Below are positions 56,201-64,000 of a DNA stretch of 64,000 nt, one piece after another. This DNA is from Helicostylum pulchrum (taxonomy: Eukaryota > Mucoromycota > Mucoromycetes > Mucorales > Mucoraceae), in contig JAIXMO010000007.1 in the NCBI GenBank assembly GCA_025677825.1, forward strand, positions 434,001 through 498,000. The letters are read 5' to 3'. Within the stretch, counting starts at the first letter, position 1; each line of letters opens with the position of its first letter. Made by a program: the position numbers and the translations under genes. Under the pieces are notes generated by a model, which did no database searches, was not told the DNA's origin, and saw only the letters and a list, made by a program, of their open reading frames with translations.

Positions 56201-58169
56201 TGAAGTGCCAAAATGCTTTTCTCAGCATTCTAAACGTCAAAAAAAAAACGCTTTTTTCTTTACGCACCTGGAAGGATATTTACAGCGTACGAGTTATTTT
56301 TAACTGGATGTGGCGCCGTGTGGCTTCTAGCGTTACGATGTTATATCTCTACACTGGGTAATTTATAAATGCAAGAAACTCTCCCCGAATATACGCGCAA
56401 AAAAGCGAAAAAGATGAGCCCGCCAAATTTTAACCGGAAAATAAGGGGGACAATATTTCTATTTACGGCTGTCGTTTTTTTTGACGAAAGGGGACGGATT
56501 TTTTTGATATATACATATATCCAAGAGTACAACCGCTTTTGCATAACCCAGTCATCTACATGTTTGATCCACGGCGTCATTTAACTGTATACACAACCTT
56601 AAATAACGTTATATCGGTTACACCAGCCACGAGTGAATTGTGCTTAGGTCTGTGTACTTTTTTTTTACACTAAAAAAGTATTGATAAGTACGAAATCAAG
56701 TATTTTACGGTCTTGAAAAAAAAGTCAAATATGTAATTAAGTTAGTAACAAGTCTTTTTTTTTGTCTTGTAATAATTCGTAGTAATTGTCTGTTATTTCT
56801 TTGAGGTTTTTTTTTTTTTGATATATTGAAGATCCGGGCCGTCTGATATGGTCTTAATTTAACCCGAAATTACAATAAAGGGTAAATAATTTCCAGCCAA
56901 AGTCTTCTGGTCCTGGTACTCTTTAGTAAGGAATTGGTGGTATAAAAAGGAATGGTGCCATCGTGATGGCTCGTCGTTTTTATTATATGGGGGTAATACA
57001 TACACTATTTTAGTGGGGTTTTGCTTTACCGTCTTCTCATGTTACCATCTTTATCTCTCTCAGCTTGAAAAAAAAAAGATATCGTTCCATCTATATAAAC
57101 GAGAAGGCATGTGATTTTTTTTTCTACCGTTGATAGTTTATTTATTAGAGCAACTGATCTGGGTAAAATAGCTCAACTAGGCTATTCGTGAGATGATTCT
57201 CAAGTGTGCTAATTGTTTTTTTGCGGCTTTTCTAAATTAGCGGAAGGCTAAAAAATATCCATCTGCGAAAAGATATCTACCGTGAACTATTTACAGGTTG
57301 TTTATAACCCATAAGCGCTTTTTCCATATGATTATCATAAAGCGTAACACAGTTTTGGTAATCTATAGTATATGGCTTATAGCTTATACTTGTAATTGCA
57401 CGAAATAAATGCGGTTTCTTGCTATCAAAAAGTGTTTGCCAGTTTGTCCCTTTTTTCTGTATCTTTAGTACGGCATTTTGTTTACTCTTTTGTGTTCTTA
57501 ACGGAAAAAAAGATGGCAGCCGCGTCTTACATCATTTTTAGAAAACACTCGCACACAAATGCTATCTGATTTATGTGATGGACCTGGCTGTAAAAAATAG
57601 ATCTGCGCTTTAAAAAAATATTATATCATTGATTTGAGTGACACTATGATTAAAAGTATACTTTTGATGCTAATTAAATTACGGTTGTACATTCATAATC
57701 ATGCTATGTTAATTGCATGCGTCGTTATTGATTTAGCATTTATATTGTTACGTTAGTGTTTAGATATCTATTTTCCAGAAACAGCTTGTGTAATTTTTAG
57801 ATGATATTACCGAACTTTTTAGAAATACTCGATCTTTGTACAATTCAAATGATATTTCTAAATTGCAAACAAGTGGCCTAAATCTGTGTATTTTCTTTCT
57901 CGATCTCGTGTAAACGCTTTAACTATTTATAGGCGTAATGTACAAACAAGAAAATATAGAAGCTCTCAGTTATTTGCTGTGCTCTCGCTATGGTTATAAG
58001 AGCTATATAAGTGAAGTATAATATATAGTAGTTTACGTTAAGCGAATAAAAGATGGTCTTTATTTATTTTGAATACAATTAATATTTATGTGTCTGTGAA
58101 CCTGACTCTCTCAGTTATTATCAAAAACAAAAACAAAAAAAACACATGGACAGCGTCGACAGAAACAAA
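53299..58169. other. large gene-poor AT-rich region
   Basis: Nearly 5 kb without a recognisable gene on either strand. It contains homopolymers (A-runs near 53660-53680, a C-run near 54033-54044, a G-run near 55763-55772), scattered short frames without coding character and a few weak decayed-looking patches. The end of this region is directly downstream (3') of the U6 snRNA gene. Confidence 0.55.
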
Positions 58170-58231
58170 AAAAAAATGTGCTCCGTAGAGCTTCCTTCTC
58201 AGAGATTTAGTGTCATCCTTGTGCAGGGGCC

Positions 58232-58263
<32 letters not shown>

Positions 58264-58288
58264 ATAAGTGTCAGAGGTCCGAAGACTT
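58170..58288 (-). ncRNA. U6: U6 spliceosomal snRNA
   Basis: On the minus strand a 5' stem-loop with a UUCG loop (GTC-TTCG-GAC, about 58286-58277) is followed by the invariant U6 core (about 58262-58210): GGAACGATACAGAGAAGATT, AGCATGGCCCCTGCACAAGG and ATGACACTAAATC. The ACAGAGA box that pairs with the 5' splice site and the AGC triad of the catalytic core are intact. The gene ends in a run of T (complement of 58167-58176), the RNA polymerase III terminator. A TATAAA-like element lies just upstream (58295-58300). No intron interrupts the core. The exact 5' end is uncertain by a few bases. Confidence 0.95.
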
Positions 58289-58962
58289 GACAATTTTATA
58301 ACAAATTTTGATTTCTTTTATAGGCGACTCAAATGGTATAGTAACTGAGTTGTGGTATATGTTTTTATTTTTTTTTAATTTTTAAAAATATTTTTTCTTA
58401 AAATAAAAGGTGCTATTATATACTCAATATACCTCTCAATTTATTCAAAATATTCAGACATGTTTTCTTAAGCATACAGCGCTACTTTGAGCAAAAAGTA
58501 TTAATATTTAACGTAGTTATGGACCATTTTAGATTTTTTCTCCAACGAAAAAAATAAGTTTTTTTGCTTTTTCAAACTAGAAAATTGGGCTGATCTAAGC
58601 TTATAATGTGACATCATATACTTTGTAAACAGAAAACGTATAAATGCTATCAATAAATAGGTATACGTGATGTAATATTTTGATTTTTTCATGGTAGGGT
58701 GAATAAAATCAGCGTATTTCATTGGCCAATGTTATTATGTATTTGGGGTGTACATAGGATGATTAAAATCAGCGTATATTATTGGTCGCTTTTTAGGTGT
58801 ATGTATTACTGTGAGGGTATTTACTATAAAACAAATTAATTAGCCAATAGAAATGATGTATTTTCAAAGATTGAAACTTACATAAACATTTTTAGAATAG
58901 AAAATGTAATAGAAAATTAAAATGGTTAATAAATAAATAAATTAGTTGTTTTAAGCTCTTAC
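58289..58962. other. spacer between U6 and the second Fanzor-like relic, with 60-bp repeat
   Basis: AT-rich DNA upstream of U6 and downstream of the Fanzor-like reading frame. A 60-base-period imperfect duplication lies at about 58700-58800. It is the place where a guide-RNA-like 3' region of a Fanzor element would be expected. Confidence 0.45.
58700..58800. repeat. imperfect tandem repeat, 60-bp period
   Basis: The block around 58701-58730 (GAATAAAATCAGCGTATTTC..TTGGCCAAT) recurs exactly 60 bases later at 58761-58790 (GATTAAAATCAGCGTATATT..TTGGTCGCT). About 24 of 30 bases are identical. Confidence 0.6.
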
Positions 58963-61169
58963 CTAGATTTCTCTAGTAATACCATCATCGATAGCAGGCC
59001 TTGGGGTGTTTCGGTTAAGGAAAACCTCGGCTATTTTTCTGAAATCATCAGTATTTGTTTCACTGTTGTAGTCGTTGTGACAAAAAGATGGATGTTGCAT
59101 CTTTAGTAGTAACATAGCCGATCCTGAAATGCATATTGCAGTAGCAGATACGGGATCTCTTCCCTTGTGTGTTTCATGTTTCAAAGCCAATATACAATGC
59201 TTGTTAGAGCAAACTGCTGTTCCTCTTACTTTCTTGACGAGAGTACCATTCTTGGTTTTTGAGACTTTGAACGGGTGTGTTGTTTTTTTAAAGCAAAAAA
59301 CGCAAGTTTGAGATGTCAAATTTTCGTTCGTAACAGCGACGGACATATATAGACTATGTAGTCTGGGTTTCCATACGCTTCCGTACTTTAGGTGGCCTTT
59401 AATACTTGAGTTATGACAATATCCTCTATCGCCAGTTAACATGATGGGTTGTTTATTTTCTTTGCTCAAAGTAAATTGTCTTTCGGAAGAGCAAGTTCTA
59501 TCGAAACGTTTCTTTTGTTGTATTTCAGTTCTACGTTTCTGTTTGATTCGTACGTTTGAATAATAAAAGTTTCGTATGTCGTTCCTGTGTTTATATTTGT
59601 TATCCATCATATCATCGACTTCTTGTATATTATTGGCGTTTTCGATATTCATATTCATAAAACTTCTTTCAATATTCATTACAACTTTTCCTGCATCTGT
59701 TTGCTTTTTCAATTTTTCTAGCTTCATCATGCTTCTTTTAACTCCACTACGAAACTGCAAGTCACTGGAATGGACTTTAAAAGTTTTACAAAGTGTTGCT
59801 TTGTTGATATCATCATTGGAAAAGTTCAACGCAGCGCCTTGATCACCTTCTATTTCGAAATGTTTTAAAAAAATGTGAGCAACAACTCCCAAAATAAATC
59901 TGCTTAGAAATCATATCATTTTTTACCTTTAGTGTCATTCAATGTTGAATATTTGTTAAACAGCTTTAAGTGAAATTTTACTTGGTTTATATCCAACTTT
60001 GCCGTTTCCGTCATAGTCACCAATCCATTATCTGTTCCAGAAAACAGCAAGTCGTCTGAATAGCGTACTTGTTCGTCTAACTCTTATCTTCTGTTCTCTC
60101 GAAGCATTTATAGTTATCTTTCGTTATTTCAAATTTTTTACCAATATTTTGTCCATCTTTTATCGTAAAGTCTTTACCGTATTCCAAAGTATTAAGTTGT
60201 TTTTGTAAATTATAAATTATAGATTTAGTAGCCTTCAGACGTTCTTTGATAACTATTGTTTCGTTGTTGTAGTGTTTCTTTAAAAGCTTTTCTTGTTCTA
60301 TTTTCTTGTTCTATTTTTTTGTATAATTCGTCATTAATTTTTTTTCCCCTGAATTGTAAAGCTCTTGTCGTTTTTATCTTTTTTTATCCATTCATTCTTC
60401 AGACGTTTAATATCACTTGTAATGATACTATTCTTTCTTATTTGAACAGCATTTTTTAATTGTAAACCGATAGCGTTTGATTCAGTTTTTAAAAGTGCAA
60501 TCCTATCATTAATATCTCTCCTGGCAGAAATTGACAATTGTTTTGGTGTAACTTTGCTATCATTCTTTTGAGTGATTACTTTGCAAGAATTGGATGATGA
60601 GGTATCACGAATCAAAGTTCCAGATACTCTAGCTGTTTTTAAACCCGGTAAGAAAGTTATCACATGATTAAACTTTTGATTAAAGTAACACGCAGTGTTT
60701 GTGATTTCAGGTAAGTCAAAAAAAGAGCTAAAGACAGCGTCTTTTTGTTCATTCGCTAGTTGTCGAGAAAGAATAACCCTGCCGTCAAATCCATATATTT
60801 CAAGCTTTTTCACGCCATCTCCGGTATTATTACCACAGAATAAGCTATATATAGCGGAGGCATCCATTGGTAAAGCATTCAAATGCCCGGGACTTGTAAT
60901 AGGACAAATTTTTAAGGCTTTTTTGGAATATCCAGCGTGGTTAAATACTTGATTGGCCATCAATATGAAGGGTATTTGGAATGCAATGGAGTATCTATTT
61001 TTTTTTCAGGAAAATACGGTTGTATCAAATCAACTATCAATTTGCAGACATTGATCTCCTTCTCGTTGATATCATTGGAAACGTCTTGAATTTGTTTTGT
61101 TGAAATACTTTTTTCATCGTATTTATATGTGCCAAAGCTATCAACAGCAATGAGAGAGTTAGAATACAT
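58963..61169 (-). pseudogene. second, distinct Fanzor-like (TnpB-related RuvC) nuclease relic
   Basis: Minus-strand coding fragments in order are as follows. 61169-60960 has LIAVDSFGTYKY. 60963-60334 has NHAGYSKKALKICPITSPGH, LNALPMDASAIYSLFCGNN and HVITFLPGLKTARVSGTLI. About 60330-60090 is coiled-coil-like. About 60085-59930 contains YSDDLLFSGTDNGLVTM, whose Asp (60030-60032) sits in a G-x-D-x-G RuvC-I-like motif. 59892-58963 has IMLTGDRGYCHNSSIKGHLK, VTNENLTSQTCVFCF, a second cysteine pair CSNKHC and KGRDPVSATAI. The residues follow the published Fanzor pattern D, about 230 residues, T-S-x-x, C4 zinc ribbon (C197, C200, C228, C233 of the last frame), 11 residues, R-D. The frames are broken near 60960, 60335, 60100 and 59905, so it is probably inactive, although the C-terminal part with the zinc ribbon and RD is intact. 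Confidence 0.65.
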
Positions 61170-61375
61170 TATTGAAACAATACTTGCTCAAAATAAATAT
61201 TACCAACTATTTTACTGCTTTAATGACTTCAGTTGACTGCATAGTACATGAATTAGATAAAAGAGACGAGCATTAAACTTGGAGCCACGGCCAATAGTTT
61301 GGTTGTATAAAGAAGAAACCAAAGGAAGGCTATTGTCGACGGCATAGGAAGCCGCCCAAGCTTCACAAGATTAAT

Positions 61376-61868
61376 TTGACAAGGGGCATATATCACAGCA
61401 AAGTCCTAAAGATATATGCAAGCCTATTTGTCGACCCAACTTCATACCTGGACCCAAGTCAGATCAAGATAAGGATAAATGCAGTTGAAGTGAATGAGAG
61501 CTTCAAATTTTCTAAGAGTAAAATAATTTACAAGTTTCTAAACGAAAAGATTATTGTTAGAACAGTATCAAATCAAATAATTAAGCGATACTTACGCTGT
61601 ATTCATTATGCTGTAAGTCACTAATGGTTGAAAAATAATGATTAAGTAGAAATAGAGATGGATAAAAAAAAAAAATATAAAAATATTGTTTTGTTTCAAT
61701 CTCATAACAGATTATAAATACTCTTATAAAGGCGATAACTACAAACTAAATTTCTTTTCAAACAACCCAATTTCAAGATGGTCTTTTGAACTATTTTCGG
61801 AATCTATCAATGAAAGCAAACGACGTATTACGAAGAAAATCACTTTGTTGAATTCATACTTAATATAA
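61376..61868 (+). other. weak coding-like fragments, unknown
   Basis: Two short plus-strand frames, 61376-61624 (YASLFVDPTSYLDPSQIKIR) and 61686-61868 (PISRWSFELFSESINESKRR). They have mixed composition and are separated by stops and a poly-A run. They lie directly upstream of the second Fanzor-like relic, in the opposite direction. No family is recognised. They may be part of the same decayed element or of another. Confidence 0.25.
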
Positions 61869-64000
61869 TGAACATGATTTACGAAGATCCAAAAACATCC
61901 CAAGAAGCTAAAAGCTATCTCAATAACTTAATCCAAAAAGTATTATGCACAAAAAAAAAAAACATACAGAATTGAATGACCAATTTTTTTTATTCTTAGG
62001 AGATCAAAAGAAAAAGCGAAGAAACTAAAAAGTTTGTGAGTTATACTATTACTGCACTCTATAACGGACAGTTACCTTTTCTTTTGTATATTGTTTTGCT
62101 CTTAAAAATAATATTCGAGTGGTTCCTACAATTACCTAAACTTTGTTATTTTATAGTTCGATTCTCTTTGCTATCGAACGCAATGATACTATATTGTTCA
62201 TTATCCCTATTTTTGACTCAAAAAAAAGGTACTTTATTCTTCTTTAGAATTTTTTTTTATACACTACTCGGTTACAACATGTTGTGATATGGGATATAAT
62301 TATTAAAAGCAACTAAACACACCTACATCATAGTCAAAGACTACTATATAAAATATAAGCTAAACAATAGAAACTAAAAGTTTATCATATAAATTACACC
62401 ATACAATGGTATAAAATACAATCTTAGAACAGGATTCTTATAATCCTTAGATCTCTTTCTAATATAATAAAACACTTTATTCCAGTCTCACAGTATTCAT
62501 ACTTGATTGTCTATTCTTTTATTATATATTATTTATTTATCAAAACCCATTTACCACGCAACATAGACTTTACACTATTATCTTGTATACACTTCTAGTT
62601 GGACTTAAAGCTACGGATCTTGTACCTCCTCCCTTTTCTTGTGGAAAAAAAAATGTTTCTTGGTGTCAATATCACTCAACTGCGTTCGTTTTAATCAAGG
62701 CCGCCTTCTTTTAATTGTTAATACTATTACTTGATAAATACTTTGGTGAAAACATTATCCTATTCTAGGTCGTTATTCCTTTCAGATAATCAGGCAACAA
62801 AGGAACTAAAGCGAGAATATTTGGGCGACAAAGAAACCAAAACGAAAACATTAGGGTAACAAATAAACCGAAAAGAAAATTACGAGCGTACTGGTCTGTT
62901 GTAATAGGTGAACTCTTTGATATTAATGCTGAATTTAGGCGAAGGTTTGTGTATTGCAATAGACTAGGTAATGCATTCCATATCTTCGTGGATAAAGATT
63001 TTGGCGTGTAATAAGTAGATAGATTTTAAATCATAATTGGTGCATTCGTCGAACATCTTTATTTCCGAGTTGATTCAAGGTATTGTGGTGTTTTTAAACT
63101 CGAGAAGAAGTTACGAAGGAGGTTTCAACTAATTTTGAGACGTGTTTATTTAATTTATGAAGATATTCTAGTATTATCAATCAATGTTATTAATAAACAT
63201 TACAAAGTAGTTAAGTATGAAGACAATTACTTTAGACTTAAATGGAGTGTGTACTAGCAGTGAATATTTAGAAAATTAACTAGGAAAAGTAATTGCATAC
63301 AGAAAGTCGCTAAGCGATGAAAGATTGAAAAGGGATTCGGTCTAAATCAAATAAAGTAAACACAAAGTTACTTTTTAGTCTTACATATCATTGCTAATTG
63401 TTTTTAAATGTATTGTTAATTGTTATATGGTATTCTAATAAATAGCTCCGTACTATTTTAATTAATAATAATAAATTTTTTAATTCTAATTATCACGAAT
63501 ATTTAAAAAAGGTGTTTTCTTTGTGTAATTAATTAACCGTCAGGGAATAATTCTTTTATCCAAGTTACTTATGGAGGTTAGTCCTTAGGATGTTGGATTT
63601 AATATCAATTATTGAAAACTGCCTGTCGCTTTACATTTTTCTCGATTTTTATACTTGTTTTCGATTATTTTTGTCATTTTGGGGGACCAATCACATTTTC
63701 ACACTTTTTTAAAGCGCGTTTTCTCGCCCAGTTTTTATTGTAGCACTTTCTTTTATGAACAATCAATATATAGTTTTTAAATATCTGTATTCGGTGCTAT
63801 AACCAAACACGGTAATAAAAAACTACATTTTATGTAATCGCGTAAATCTTAAAATCGAAAATACAGTTACACAAAATAAACTATTTTTTTGTCCAAAAAA
63901 AAGAAAATTTTAAACCTTTATTACTATTTCAATTTTTGCATTAGAAGTATGATTTAAAATGGATTAGAAGCGTTTAGAAGAGTATTATATAGCCTAGTTT
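61869..64000. other. AT-rich region without recognisable gene
   Basis: No convincing gene on either strand. It contains three degenerate copies of a roughly 30-base unit (62791-62882). A short plus-strand stretch near 62880-63010 reads as a possible relic (SVVIGELFDINAEFRRRF). The window ends inside this DNA. Confidence 0.5.
62791..62882 (+). repeat. three degenerate tandem copies of a ~30-bp unit
   Basis: Units at 62791-62822, 62823-62853 and 62854-62882 share the pattern GGgcaACAAAgaAaCcaAAa followed by cgaaaAtatt. The copy lengths are 32, 31 and 29 bases. Confidence 0.5.

Noticed and set aside
1..64000. CRISPR array, rRNA or bacterial operon
   Set aside because: No regularly spaced direct repeats with unique spacers, no rRNA core sequences and no operon-like gene packing were seen. 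The DNA is eukaryotic.

Overview
The window looks like nuclear DNA of a filamentous fungus, most likely an early-diverging one (Mucoromycota, order Mucorales). The base composition is AT-rich. Genes carry many short GT-AG introns of roughly 40-110 bases. The non-coding DNA is full of long A/T homopolymers. The gene content also fits: velvet factor, DUF1752/AreA-type protein, fungal LARGE-like GT49, LRR/F-box-like relics and LINE relics. No prokaryotic operon structure is present. The assignment to Mucorales is inference; no marker gene in the window proves it.

Layout. 0.5-9.4 kb: NATD1-like acetyltransferase, AP-3 beta adaptin, a seven-helix membrane protein, a small secreted lysine-rich protein and an MFS anion:cation symporter family transporter. 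9.9-13.1 kb: a broken leucine-rich repeat-type gene and empty DNA. 13.1-18.3 kb: a secreted glycine-rich protein with a pacifastin-like cysteine pattern, the ESCRT-III protein CHMP5/Vps60, a small tail-less membrane protein, and a microcephalin-like BRCT gene with a damaged tandem-BRCT remnant beside it. 18.4-22.3 kb is a mobile-element island: a Tc1/mariner (IS630-type) element with recognisable terminal inverted repeats and TA target duplication, directly followed by a decayed Fanzor (eukaryotic TnpB-like, RNA-guided nuclease family) gene whose N-terminus is an 18-bp minisatellite. 23.9-28.5 kb: TCTP and a TM9SF protein. 30.1-38.5 kb: a C2H2 zinc-finger protein, a wax-ester synthase/DGAT-like acyltransferase, a DUF1752 protein, a type II membrane glycosyltransferase-like protein and a Pro/Gln-rich cysteine-tailed protein. 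39-41.6 kb: relics including a LINE reverse-transcriptase 3' fragment. 41.9-52.9 kb: GT49 glycosyltransferase, velvet factor, a TBC/coiled-coil protein, a START-domain protein and a GATA-like zinc-finger protein. 52.9-58.2 kb is essentially empty. 58.2 kb holds a U6 snRNA gene (minus strand), followed by a second, different Fanzor-like relic (59-61.2 kb) and AT-rich relic DNA to the end.

The genes do not form one pathway. Several do serve endomembrane traffic (AP-3 beta, CHMP5, TM9SF, TBC protein, glycosyltransferases, START protein), and several are regulators (velvet, DUF1752, C2H2, GATA-like). The most unusual content is the pair of unrelated Fanzor-like RuvC nuclease relics, each matching the published D-[TS][TS]-C4-RD signature layout. 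Other points of note are the pacifastin-like secreted protein in a fungus and a TBC protein that lacks both catalytic fingers.
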